Of a DNA stretch of 64,000 bases, positions 11,817 through 22,875 are shown piece by piece. The stretch comes from Gracilariopsis chorda. Its lineage: Eukaryota > Rhodophyta > Florideophyceae > Gracilariales > Gracilariaceae. A program made the translations under genes and the position numbers. The DNA lies in assembly GCA_003194525.1 (NCBI GenBank), contig NBIV01000092.1, positions 1 through 64,000 of the forward strand, read 5' to 3'. Each line of letters begins with the position of its first letter. Within the stretch, counting starts at the first letter, position 1. The notes under the pieces are model-generated. The model searched no databases. It had not been told where the DNA came from and worked only from the letters and a program-made list of their open reading frames with translations.

Positions 11817-12884
11817 TTATCTGTGACCGTTTCGGGGTAGTTCCAGTATAGGCGGTCTTATGAGACGTTGGCGTAGCTCGTTGAACGCCTCACATTCCGT
11901 ATCGGTCAGAATTTCGAACTCGAATGGTTGGTCTTTTTCCAATTTCCGATTAAGGGGGTTGGCAATGGGCGGGAGTGTCTCAAACAACTGGCGGAACACG
12001 TTACAAAGGCGGAGGAACGACCGTAGCTCCGTCTGTTTTGTGGGAGGTTTCGCTTGTCGCAAAGCGTCGCAAGCTTTTCCGGATACCTGCAGATTGCCCG
12101 GACGGATAATAGGACCAAGATAGTTGACCGTTTGGTGGAAGAAATAACATTTCTCCAACCTCAGCGTAATTCTGGCCGAACGTAGCAGTTCCAATACGGT
12201 CTGTACGTGTTTGAAGTGCTCATGAAACGATCGGGGGTATAAAATGACGTCTTCTAGGTAGACTAGGGCGAATTGCCATTTAACTCGTAAAAGGATGATG
12301 TCGAGCGCCCTCTGGAAGGTAGCTGGAGCATTCTTGAGAAAAAACGGCATTCTAGTGTAGCGGAACAAACCCATGTGGGACGTAAAGGTCGTTTCGTCCC
12401 GGTCGCTCTCGTCGACTTCGCATTGCCAATTACCACTATTGGCGTCTAAACTGATGAATACCACTGCATCCCCTAAAGATTCGATACACTCATCCATTCT
12501 CGGTATGGGGTAAGTATCCCGTACGGTCATCGCGTTGAGGCGGCGGTATTCAACGCAAAAGCGAAGAGTACCGTCCTTCTTGGGTGCGAATACGACAGTA
12601 CTTGCCCATTTTGCGGACGACGGCTCTATTAAGCCTGCGCGGACTTGCTCTGTTAGCTCTTCCTTTTCCAGTTCCCTTCGTTTCTGTCCCGCTCGGCAAG
12701 GAATGTGGAAGATGAGTTTGGAACCCTCTTCTAACTGTATGCGGTATTTGGCAATAGATATGGACCCCAATAGTCCATCCCACATATTAGAAAACGGTTC
12801 CAGAAAGTCGATAATTCTTTCCCGTTCGGTCTCATACTCTTCTCCTATACGGACTTTCTTTATCCATTCATCAGCTTTGACCAC
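11817..12884 (-). pseudogene. Element B: reverse transcriptase
   Basis: A long frame of 355 codons with the blocks of a Ty3/gypsy reverse transcriptase: SAKWASTVVFAPKKDGTLRF, then CVEYRRLNAMTV, YPIPRMDECIESLGDA, FISLDANSGNWQ, TRMPFFLKNAPATFQRALD, the LVYLEDVILY region of the active site, and the thumb with RSFLRLCNVFRQ. It makes cDNA in the living element. It is fossil sequence, part of element B. Confidence 0.9.
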
Positions 12885-13189
12885 GTCGGACTTTTGGTCT
12901 TGATCAGTTTGAGTGGGATTAGCCTCCCCCCTTGAGCTTCGTCGTCCTCGATGAACGGTGACGAGGACATTAGGGCAACTGGGGCGGGCATGGCGTGCCC
13001 GACGATGGTGTTCTTTGCCAAATGGATGAGAGCTTTTCCAAAGTTGGAGAAGAGTACTCGGAATGACCAGTTCGGTATAAGCTGCATGACGCCATTGGCC
13101 ATGAGCATAAGGCGTTTCTTGACCATTTTCGGGTTGAGTTGGAGGAATGGAAGTCCTCCAACGTTTGCGGTTACTTGAACTTCCGCTTA

Positions 13190-13760
13190 TGTCATGGGCG
13201 GTATACTGACCGCTCGGGCTACTCGAATCTTGTTAGGGATGGAGTTGTCCGTTTTCGGCAAAGACTCGTGAACATTACTAGTTTGAAACCGTGCGGTTGC
13301 CGAAAGCAGGGCCACCGGTCGGGAATGGTGGAACGCAAATTGTTTCCGTTGGGGGTATATGGCCGTCACATGCTTGTCGATGAACGTTGTTCCCAACAAG
13401 CACGATGTGGCTAGGTTGTGGAAACTAGGAAATGGTACCAGACTACCGATTCGGATAAACAGGCGGATGACTCCCAAAGTCGGCATACGGTTACGAGATG
13501 CATCTGTAATATTTGGATGTGGTCTCGTGAGCAGCTTTGATTGTCATCCGGGCGGGAGAGCGTTGGCATGGACCAGGTTTGGTCCCTCACCGGTGTCAAG
13601 AACACCAGTGAGAGGGAGTTGCACCTGAGAGTCGAGGCCGATTGAGAAACGGACTTTGTAATGCGCTCTGCTGAACAGCATTATCGGATCGGTCTCAGAC
13701 TCTTGTTTTACGTCCGTGCGTTCGTCTGCCAATGGAGCCGGCGGTCCCAAATCGGATTCA
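13190..13760 (-). pseudogene. Element B: aspartic protease region
   Basis: Minus-strand stretch with QLPLTGVLDTGEGPNLVHA, which matches the active-site segment of retroviral-type aspartic proteases (hydrophobic-DTG). It lies between the gag region and the reverse transcriptase, as expected. The rest is degraded. Confidence 0.7.
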
Positions 13761-13799
13761 TTATGAGGCCGCTCGGTCTCCTTGTTGAGGCTTTCAGGC

Positions 13800-16060
13800 C
13801 TCGGGGGGTGGGTCGCCTTTATGCACCGTCCGGGTGGTTTTCCGGAGCGGGTGGTGTGTCGGTGTCCACCAACTGGACTGCATAGCCTTGTGTTTCCGAG
13901 CTGGCTTGGGTCTGGGGTTGACCTTGGCGTATACCGATACTAGCCCGTGTGGTTCCGGTATTACTAGTACTTCCGGACGGACTTCTTGGGAAGTTGTAAT
14001 ACCCCTCCTCACGGCGTAGGGTATAATTAGCCTCTCGTGCAGTTAATAGTGCAGCACGTACTTCCGGTGCTAGCATTTTTCAATGGTCCGGCTCTCGGGA
14101 AAGACATATCAGGCACGGTTTGTCCAATTACCGTGCGGATATGGGAGCTACACCTCCACCTGGTGCAGCGAATTGGACCGTCCGAGAAGAATGAGACGTG
14201 GTGGAGATCGGTGTGATGGGAGGAGATGGTAGACTACTGCCGCCTCCCATCACAAAAACTTGACCACCCGGTGCCTCCGAATCATCCTCATGCCAGCCGG
14301 TCCCCAGGCTCATCTCTCGTGAGCGTGAGCCATGACGATGAGTAGGCAGAGAGTTCGTGCGAATTCTTTGCCGTTTGGTCGCACGGTGCGTATCGCCGTA
14401 GGATTCCGCGTATCGGGCTAATGCGTTCAGTCCGATGTGCGGGTGCGTTGTCAGATGGTTTCTGACTTTCGACCGTATGGCGGGCAGCAGGCTCTACACG
14501 AAGATGGACTTCAAACGTCAGTCTGAGAACACGTTCCCACAGCGGAGTGCTTTATCTCAGAGTTTCTGGGCAAACTCCGTTTCGGACATACCTGAAGACT
14601 GTCGATACGTCGTCACCTCGGCATATGCGTCCGCGATTACCTCGTCGGTTGCATACGAAGTGAACAAAAAGTTCACCAACTCTGAGTATGTGCGCAACGT
14701 TTCCCGTTTACGGACGTCAACTGCATTGGTTTCTCCCAGGATACGGGATTGAACCAGCGCGTCTACCGGCCCGGTCAAGTAAAACTGAAAGCATCAGAGC
14801 GCTGCGCCCTCTGTCATTCCGTTGTGGTTGCATGTGGTCGTAAATCGCTGTAAGAAGCCCAGTACGGCAATGTGGTCTGATCCCGAGAACGGGCGCCCTT
14901 TTTGCTGGGCATCCAGCTTCTTATGGTAGCGGCCGATATTCCTGGCGACAAGGGCATCGTACCGTGCTGACTTCTTGAGAAGGCGATATGACCTGTAGTC
15001 TATGGCCTTCCGAAGCAAGTCGTTAAGTGGCTTCAGCCGCTTAAGCTACCTCCTGCCCGAACGGTGATGCGAACCTCGCGAGTCGTCTCTCGCTCCGTCG
15101 TCCGAGTCGGGAAGATCTTCTTTGGACTCTAAAGTCTCCGTTCGGTCTGTATCTGAGTCCGAACGGTTAGGTCTCTGTTTTCGACAGGAAGTTCCCTTCC
15201 TGCCGCGGTTTTTACGATCCGAACCGGAGCGTTTATCCTGAGGGCCGCGTCTGTTGCAGTCTGAGCTCCCTCCATCGAAGCTAATATCGTCAGGATCTCC
15301 GTTCAGATCTGGCTGACTGGGTATTGCCAGTAGATAGATCGTTCGGGAATTTTCTCTTTCATTCCCGTCCAGAACACCTATACCAGACTCTAGGGCTGGT
15401 GCCGTACCCGTACGGTTTTTGTCGAACTTTGAGAGGGTATGGGTGACATGTTGTCCCGCAGATAACTGCTGATATGTCCGATTTGGCTGGACTTCCGTGC
15501 AGTCAACGCTTGGCTGGAGGCGTGAAATCACTTCTTCGGTAGCCGTGCGGATTGTTTCAAAGGCCTGTCACTCCACTAATTGGGGCATCCAATCGGCAAG
15601 ATACTTTTCGACCGCTACTGGGACCCTCATTTCGAGTTTCGTGCGGACGAATACTGACAAGTGAGTCCAAATACGGTCCCACTAGTCGTGGAAGCCAATG
15701 TTTTCGATCGGTGTATCGCGTGAAGACGCGGCTGCGCCAGTAGTTGCGGTTGGCGACTGAGATGCGGGCGGTCCGTGCGGTGTAGAGGAGGACGCTGCCA
15801 CACTTCCTGTGCGAAGCAGTGACTCCGAGCTATCCAGTATGTGCGTGTTGAGTAGTGGGGCACTCTTGGTGCTCCGGTTTGAGGCCAAAGCGGTGTCAGA
15901 GACCGCCGCCGTAGTGGCCTGAGACCCCGTAGAGGGCTGGGCGGTTTTTCTGCCCTGCGAACCTTTCTGACTCTATGGTTTCGGAAGTTTCGACTACATT
16001 CTCGGTCCGTGATTGGTCTTCTAGGTCGGGAGACCAATGTGGGCATGAGCAATGCTTAAG
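13800..16060 (-). pseudogene. Element B: degraded gag region
   Basis: Several short minus-strand frames between the 5' LTR and protease. The piece around 14778-14557 (ETLRTYSELVNFLFTSYATD, then SGMSETEFAQKL) resembles the capsid part of Ty3/gypsy gag. The piece at 15531-15046 is rich in Arg, Asp and Ser. It is decayed, with many breaks, so limits are approximate. Confidence 0.6.
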
Positions 16061-16256
16061 CACAAGATTCTGACCGGTCGGACGAGCCTCAGCGCTCAGT
16101 AGAAGGATTTCCTAGGAAGACCAGCCGGAAGATGGGCTCGGTGATCCGAACGGTAGAAGTCAGGAGAGTCCGGTTGAGGGCTGCGGAACCGGACGGGAAA
16201 CTGCGTCAAGCATGGTCAGGGAGCACGCGTAGATTATTAACGGTCATGTACCGCTC

Positions 16257-16689
16257 GTGGTGTACCGTGCGGAGTAGTAGTACAAGCTAGTGCATAGTCT
16301 GTATCGCCAAGTAGAACAAAAAACTAGCCCGTTTGGTGGGATGACGTCTACCTTTACTCGTTCATGGGGGTCGAGGGGTACTGTCATCCTAAGTAAACCC
16401 GCCGGCCCCGAGGTGCCCCTTGGCGACGAAGCACCTCGGCAGATATGGGCCAATGGCGGGTCTGCGTACGCGCTATCTAAAAATAATTAAGTATTGTCTA
16501 TGGTCTTGCAGGCACGCCTGCCCTTCCTTCCGGTTGGACACGTTTATCCCATCCCCACAGTCTCCAGGTGCACCGTGCCGGTCTGGTGCACTCTTGCCAT
16601 CTGTCCACCGGCCGGTCTCCCACGTCATCGTGCATTGGTGTTCGCTGTCGTCCGTCACGATCTGATGCCCGTACAGTCGTTCTACCACA
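16257..16689 (-). repeat. Element B 5' LTR
   Basis: Direct repeat of 6552-6950 plus 7856-7870, about 430 bp. On the minus strand it starts TGTGGTAGAACGACTGTACG at 16689. The inner (left) limit is not sharp and was set by loss of similarity. Confidence 0.75.
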
Positions 16690-16857
16690 ACAACGGCCGG
16701 GCCCACCCGCCGTTAACGCCAACCGTCTTGGTCCTCAGGTCAATAAAGCGGGTCCACAGGATGCCGTTGCCGACTTACTCGGCGGCCGCAAACCCCTCTC
16801 GTCAGACGACGGATATGGAGCCATCGAGGACATGTACTTACCCGAGTAGGACCGCCA

Positions 16858-17003
16858 CGAATATGTCGTAGACCGCATCGTCTCCACTGTCCTTGACGGA
16901 AAAGGTGAGGTGCTCCACAAACTCCGCTGGTATGGCTATGGCCCGGAAGACGACCAGTGGATACCGCCTGAAAATATCCTGGCGAATATTATTAATCGCT
17001 ACT
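16858..17003 (+). pseudogene. Element C: chromodomain ending pol
   Basis: Frame reading EYVVDRIVSTVLDGKGEVL then LRWYGYGPEDDQWIPPENI, a clear chromodomain, ending in a stop after NIINRY. The part of pol before it was cut by the insertion of element B at 16689. It is fossil sequence. Confidence 0.85.
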
Positions 17004-17322
17004 GAACTAAAATGGGCTGCACGGAGCGCGATCTCCGAAAAATGCCCATCCCTGACCACAGGTTCACTGCTAAAGCGCCCCGAAACGCTGCTCACCAATA
17101 GACATGTGCGCGTGCCACGGATCATTTGTAATCCGCCTCCTGGCCGCGGCAATCGCTCCGTCTCCTCGACAAGCCCGCATGGAGGACAGTGACAACGCCA
17201 ACTTCGGAACCACCGAACGTGCCTGAACTGGCCTTAGGAAAGCATACCCAGAGGTTCTGTGAAGTGCGAATCGCAATTTGAGACCCAAGGTGTATCTCTA
17301 CCAAAGGCTAACCATGGGGAAC

Positions 17323-18795
17323 TGTAGTAGAGTACTACGTCCTTTTGCCAACTGGGGTAGTAGTCTACCAAGGGGTAATAGCGGCAGATAGCCAGTCAGT
17401 AGGGTGACAATGCACTGGGTATACTAGTAACGCGGGCAACAACTGGCAGCGAGGCGCAATGGGCGGGCGCCACCTCAGGTCCCTACAGGTCGGGAGAATG
17501 GTAGCGATGGGTTAGAGGTCTTTGGCGTCCTACTGGCAGCATATCGCGGCAACAAGACGGCGATGGTGCTTGCCTTTACTCTTTGGAGGTCGGCGGCACT
17601 CGAGCCAACTTATCTCGCTGGCGAGGCGCTCTGATCTCTGGAAATATCTTAAATCATTAAATAAAATTAGCTACATAATCAAACCTACAGCCATAGTGCC
17701 CGGGCACTTGCACTGTCCCCTGACGTCCCCTGCACTGGCACCCAGCTCGTCCACATGGGAGATTGAAACCAGCAATGGTCTGACCTCTGCCTGGCCATCC
17801 ACGTGGTTATCTCACCACTCGGCCTACACGATGGTCATTCTGTGGTGCAATGCCCGGCGACGGGAGAACACCACGAAGACGTTCGGGATCTTCCTCTCAC
17901 GAGGTGAACGCAGTAGCAGAGCCCTTCCAGGGATGACACGACTAGGTCGGTTGTAAGCCGAAGTCAGCCTTCACGACTTGCGTAGGAAGGGGTAGCTGGC
18001 AAACCAGAGAAGCTCCGTCCACACGGTGTATTGCTCCAAGTAGGAGGCACGAGTCTAAACGGTGGCGCACACGACAATGAGTCGGTGTGAGCCGCGGATA
18101 GCTGGGGCTACCCAAAAAGGGGGAAAAGAAAAAGGAAAAGGAATAGGGAAGTGAGGGAAAAGAGGGCGAGTCACAAGAGGGACTCGATGGATGTCGGCAG
18201 GGCCGGGTGAAACCGTATACACGGCGAAGCCACAACTGTGAGTAGACTGGTATCCCAGAAATGGGTTCTGTTAAGCGAGCAAGGGGGTTGAACCAACCGT
18301 ATGCAACGGGATACCTCTCCGTGGTGGAGTCGAGTACCGCCAAAGGAGTGAATGTTCAGAGCCAAGTCCTTGGTTAGACACCCCTCCTCGGGAAGATTCT
18401 AAGCAGGAACACCCTTGTTGGGGAAGTTTACTGAGGTGCAGCGGCGGTTGCCGCTACACTAAGTACAGTAGACTACCCAGTGTAATAACTAAATAAATAA
18501 ATAGAATATTCCTAACCATGTATCCACTACAGTACCACCACCCGTGTGACACGTGAGCGAGCTGTTGCCACGGCGCATTCCGGCTATGCCGTGCACCACG
18601 TGTATGCCCACTGTCGCTGCATTGCTCCTGTTCATAACAGTGTAGTAAGTGCCATGCCCAATGTATCGGAAATTATGAACCAGTGCCTGGAATCCCCCCC
18701 CTTGAGAAGGGCGTGCACTACACATTCTCGTACAGGCACCAACCGTTTGCCAGGGCCGCCCTGCGGACATCCTCGCTGAGCACATTGCGGCGTTA
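17323..18795 (-). repeat. Element C-family LTR, minus orientation, split by a solo LTR
   Basis: The stretch 17323-17835 matches the reverse complement of the LTR at 21520-22041, including GTGGTGCTTGCCTTTACTC and CTCGAGCCAACT with GGCGAGGCGCTCT. Similarity resumes after 18728 and fades near 18795. Without the inserted solo LTR it is about 590 bp. The right limit is approximate. Confidence 0.7.
17841..18722 (-). repeat. Solo LTR (element A family) inside the left C-type LTR
   Basis: An 882-bp LTR from TGTGGTGCAATGCCC to GCGTGCACTACA, flanked by perfect 5-bp repeats CATTC (17836-17840 and 18723-18727). It contains the GGGGAAGTTTACT segment and a hairpin at 18436-18459 with 9 of 10 pairs. No internal region remains, which shows recombination between two LTRs after insertion. 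Confidence 0.9.
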
Positions 18796-19464
18796 CCCCA
18801 CCATGGACCACACGGAGCGTGCCCTTAGGGGGGGGGGATTATGGCAAATTATGGCCACAGAGACTATTTTCACCACTCGCCACAAACCGCCTCCGACCAA
18901 TAGGAATGCGCGCGTGCCACGGCGCGCCCTTGAAACGCCGTCCACGGTACCGCCTTCACTGTCTTCCTCAGGGCGATCTATGGCCGAACAAGAACCGCAG
19001 CGACTTCAGACCCCCGTAGTTGAACTTCAGAAAAGGATCCCAAGGCGTCTGAAGGGTGCGAATGATGGCCAAAGGTGTAAGGTTTGACCCCACAAAACAC
19101 ATACTATGAGACCCGAATAAGGACTCTGGGCCTGAAGGACGAATATCAGCGCGAGCTAGGACCCATGTTGACAGTATGGAAAACTCAAGGCTTTACTTTG
19201 TACGCCAGTGAACAGGTAGGCCGAAGGACCAGCGGAAAAACCGACGTTCGCTCGCTTGCGGGCTGGGCTATGGGCCGACGTGGACGAGTGAGCCGGAGAA
19301 TTTTCAGTGTTCGTCAGGTTCAGACCCAATCAGTTATCCAATTCGGCCGCCATGGAAGCTGAAAGAACTTTAGCGTTCTCCTCCAGAATGGTCGCCATTG
19401 CCTCCTTGACCTCTTGGTTCCTCCCCACCAGTGACTCGTACCGTGACGCCCTACGGACCCACAA
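18796..19464. other. Element C: non-coding segment before the antisense ORF
   Basis: No gene that I can support. It has a run of about ten G (18829-18838) and a stretch similar to the sequence after the chromodomain at 17.0-17.13 kb (GCGCGTGCCACGG in both). Confidence 0.5.
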
Positions 19465-21107
19465 CTACGCCGCACGCAACGCCTCGAAGACCCGAATGGG
19501 CGCGGTTACGCCTGCCGAACGGCAAACCCCGACGTGCTCTTCATCGGCTCGAGTTACCGCCACCGCCACAGGTATCGCAGGTGGCGGAGTTGGCGCTGGC
19601 GCAGTGACCGATAAAGAACGGAGCGGACTAGTAACGGTGGCTGTTTGACCAATGGACGACTCAGGAAGCTCGACCACGTGGTGCTCTGAAAGTGCCCCCC
19701 AAGAGGAAGCAGATACGGGCACGGTTGGCGGACCGTCGGAAGGAGGTCGCAGGCAAGCGGCATCAAACGCAATGGCCTGCGGATAATAGTACGAGATGGT
19801 CCGACGCGGTACGTCCACTGGGGTATCCAATAAGGGCTTTGACTCGTATGTCTTGCCATGGTCATGACCCAAAGCATGCTCCCGAATTGGCCAGAACTTG
19901 TCTGCATCGTAGTCGTACCAAAAGTATCCAGGGTTCTTTGCCCATTTGGCCTGCAAGACATAATCTAAGAGCTCCTCCGTGTGCTCCGTGCTATACAAGG
20001 TCCCTCGGATTATGTTCTGTACCCCTAGCTCGCGATTGAAGGCGATGAGGCGGGGAGGCAGGGGCACCAATCGGCCCTCAGGACTCGGAATGATTTCTTC
20101 ATTCGAAATAAGATGGTCGGCCTCACGGACATTCGCATGCACGCCGGTACTGGCAGTATCCAAAAAGGCCATGAGGCAGAATACCGCCCATTGCACAAAG
20201 AAGACCTGCCAGGTAAGCCAAGGGAGTCGCTGACGGAAACCGCGCTGGAGTTGGGTGGTTTGGTAAGCCACAATGGACGGAGTAGAGACCATGAGGAGAT
20301 TAAACACATACCAAATGGACGCCTCAGGGCTCGCAGCGACTGGAGCATAGGAAGATAGACGTTGGCTCTACGGGACGGGGGCATGTCGTGGAATTCGACT
20401 TGATGCCAGCAGAAGAAGTACTTCAAATTCGTCCAGATACGGCCGTCGGGTTCGATCATGTCAATCCAAAAGAACCTGTTGGCAATCCAGTAAAAACTAT
20501 CATAAGGCGGTTTGTAGCGCATCAGCCCCAGGAGGTTATGTTCTCCAGGTGTTAACGAAGACCGAGGGTCACTTTGTAAGAGATATAGGTCCGCGAGGGG
20601 TCGGTTAACCCTCCATTGGTAGTCTTCTTCTTCGTCGCATCGGACGTACGGCATGTCTGGTCGGACCGAGGCAGGGCAACGCGCCACTGCTCGGAAGTTC
20701 GCGATGAGATATAGCCAACGGATTTACCAAGACTTCTCTCGAGCGTTCTTCTTTTCACTGACATGGTTCGGAATTGCCGCGAATCTACGGGCGCCCAAAT
20801 ATTGGTCCTGGTGGCGGATGAATTCCTCGACCGAACTAGAAAAATGGGTACTCCTTATGGCCATCGGATTGCGCCCCAGGGTATGGTCATACCTCTTCCC
20901 AGGATGGGCGTAAGCGCTGCTGGCACAGACTAAAGCCATTCGAGAGGTTTCCACAGTGACGGCCGACCGCGGGATGCGTTCACTGTCGTCGCACAGTGGG
21001 TGAGGGCCCCAAGGGGTTAAGCATGAATCTGTTCCAAAGGACATGCCGATCGGATTAATCGCCAAGCGGAATGGACAAGGGTCGTAATGGGAGAACTCCG
21101 GGTGCAC
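19465..21107 (-). pseudogene. Element C: antisense ORF region, function unknown
   Basis: Minus-strand frames (19465-20307, 20025-20687, 20724-21107) that correspond in place and in part in sequence to the antisense ORF of element A. Shared features are a PP-x-L then R-x-L segment (LPPRLIAFNRELGVQN here), a following helix with ELL and a Trp, and an N-terminal part with an aromatic/Pro segment. A hydrophobic stretch (WQVFFVQWAVFCLMAFL) could be a membrane helix. I do not recognise the family. It is broken, by a few changes. Confidence 0.55.
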
Positions 21108-21519
21108 TATAACGTGGAGACAAACGGACTCCGCGCGCGATCGCCGTGGTGGTAGAAGGGACGACCCGAAAGAAGCGGAGCGAACGAAGTGGTTACGAGC
21201 GCGCAGTAGCTACACCCTGGCCGTAGACGTGGGCGCCCGATGGATCTTCAAGTGATGCACTCATCCCGGTGGCCACTGGCATTTGACACGGAACAGGAAT
21301 GCGGGCACGACCAAAGGGTGACCCATGTCCCTTCCCAGCCTTTACTAAGGCCTAGTAAGGGGGGTGTGTGCTAAACGAGTCAATCGACCATTGGGATCGC
21401 AGCCAGCGCTAGTGCATCTATCCTACCTGTATTTAAACAGGAGTACACGGAAATGGGCGTCAGGGAGAAGTGGGCCGACGGTGAATTCTGCCGAGGCTGC
21501 AGAAACTAAGGGGGGAGTA

Positions 21520-22875
21520 TGTAGTACAATAGCCCTAAGGTCTGACGGCTGGCAGGCTGGAGTGCCGAAGAGGTGGACGAAGGACGAGAGCACCACTGCC
21601 TCCTGTCAATATTTGCCACGTGGGTTGGAGATAATTGTGATCTGAGGTGTGACCTTCGATGGACCTGGCACTGCAGCACAGTGCACGGTAGAATAGTGTA
21701 GTATTTTATTAAATTTTTTAGTAGTAGTTACCGGTGGTCTAGAGCGCCTCGCCGACTATATTAGTTGGCTCGAGTGCAGCCGGTCACTGAGGAGTAAAGG
21801 CAAGCACCACCTCAGCTCTCTAGTCGCCCCCAAGCTTCCAGCGGACACAGGCTTCCAAGCCATCGTTACGTGTGCGCCCTACCTGTAAGGACCTCAGATG
21901 ACGCCTGCCCATTGCGCCTGCACGTCAGAAGGTGCCCACGACACAACTAGACCCTAGTGGACTGTCACCCTAGTGGCCCGTACTCTGCCGCCGCCACCCC
22001 TAGTAGGTATTATTTCCCCACTTGGCCTTTGGAATAGTATTCTTCTTGTGGTGCAATGCCCCAAAGGGGAAAAACACCGAAAGACGTCCGGGATCTTCCT
22101 CTCACGAGGTGAACCCAGTTGGGTAGAGCCCTCCCAGAGGTGTCACGGCGAAGCCGGTTTGTAAGACCAGGGACACCTGTCGCGACTCGCGCAGGGAGGT
22201 GAAGGCGAAGAATCGGTATCCGCGTGAGCGGGGTGTGATCCTCAGTAGAGGTATGTTTCCACGTAAGTGGGGGTGTGTGAGCGGATGCGCACACGAGGGC
22301 CGCGGGTAGCGGGAGGTGCTACCCTAAAAAGGGGAAAGAGGAAGGACGAAGTGGGTCGCGAGAGCGACGAACAAATACGGCGATGCCGGTAACAATAACC
22401 CTATACAGGGCGAAACACCAAGACACTTGGAACTATTAGTACTCCCAATGATGGGTCTCCTTTAGATGTGCAAGGGGGGTGAACTTCCGTACACTACGGT
22501 GCTTCCCTCCAAGGAGGAGTTGAGAACACGCGGAGGCGGTAAAGCTCAGAGCCAATTCCCCAGGTTGGGGTCCCTTGTTGGGGAAGGTTTACTGGTGCGA
22601 CGGCAGTGCGCCGTCGCACTAAGTACTAGCTTCCCAGAAATGGGTGTGAAAATAATAAATAAAATTAACTAAAATACTCCACATTCCGTGGCAACATCCA
22701 CTACTGTGGCCAACCGCCAATTGACCCAAGACCGTGTCCCACGTGTCCATATCCACCATTGTGGGGCGTAGTTCATATACACACTACACAACCGATAATA
22801 TCGGGAAAGCGTTCAAGTACCCAGAATCCCTCCCTGAGGGCGTTGCACTTCACTTCTACAGAAACGACCACCACA
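21520..22875 (+). repeat. Element C 3' LTR, split by a solo LTR
   Basis: Starts TGTAGTACAATAGCCC after the purine tract AAGGGGGGAGTA and ends ACGACCACCACA at about 22875. Its reverse complement matches 17323-18795. Without the solo LTR (22047-22852) and its 5-bp duplication it is about 545 bp. Confidence 0.75.
22047..22852 (-). repeat. Solo LTR (element A family) inside the right C-type LTR
   Basis: An 806-bp LTR from TGTGGTGCAATGCCCC to GTTGCACTTCA, with perfect flanking repeats CTTCT (22042-22046 and 22853-22857). It carries the best LTR hairpin of the window: 22595-22619, ten perfect pairs and a 5-base loop, right after GGGGAAGGTTTACT. Confidence 0.9.

Larger units (their letters stand above)
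6552..16689 (-). mobile_element. Element B: Ty3/gypsy chromovirus, minus strand
   Basis: Old LTR retrotransposon on the minus strand. From right to left: 5' LTR (about 16257-16689), gag region, protease, reverse transcriptase, RNase H, integrase, chromodomain, an ORF on the other strand (8446-9312), a purine tract at 7871-7884 (minus strand), and a 3' LTR that is split by a solo LTR (6951-7850). The two LTR copies share about 400 bp in direct orientation (6555-6950 against 16285-16680) with roughly 85% identity by eye, so the element is old. It is broken in many places, perhaps ten or more. Its right end lies inside the end of pol of element C, so B jumped into C. Its left end abuts the LTR of element A. 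Confidence 0.87.
16690..22875 (+). mobile_element. Element C: rearranged Ty3/gypsy chromovirus remains
   Basis: Remains of a third chromovirus. It holds the end of pol with a chromodomain (16858-17003, plus strand), an LTR of its family in minus orientation (about 17323-18795, split by a solo LTR), an antisense ORF region (19465-21107, minus strand), a purine tract (21505-21519) and an LTR in plus orientation (21520-22875, also split by a solo LTR). The two LTRs are inverted to each other, so this is not one simple element. A segment after the chromodomain (about 17015-17125) recurs at about 18802-18925. Recombination between two copies, or nested insertion, is likely. It is broken in many places. 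Confidence 0.75.
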
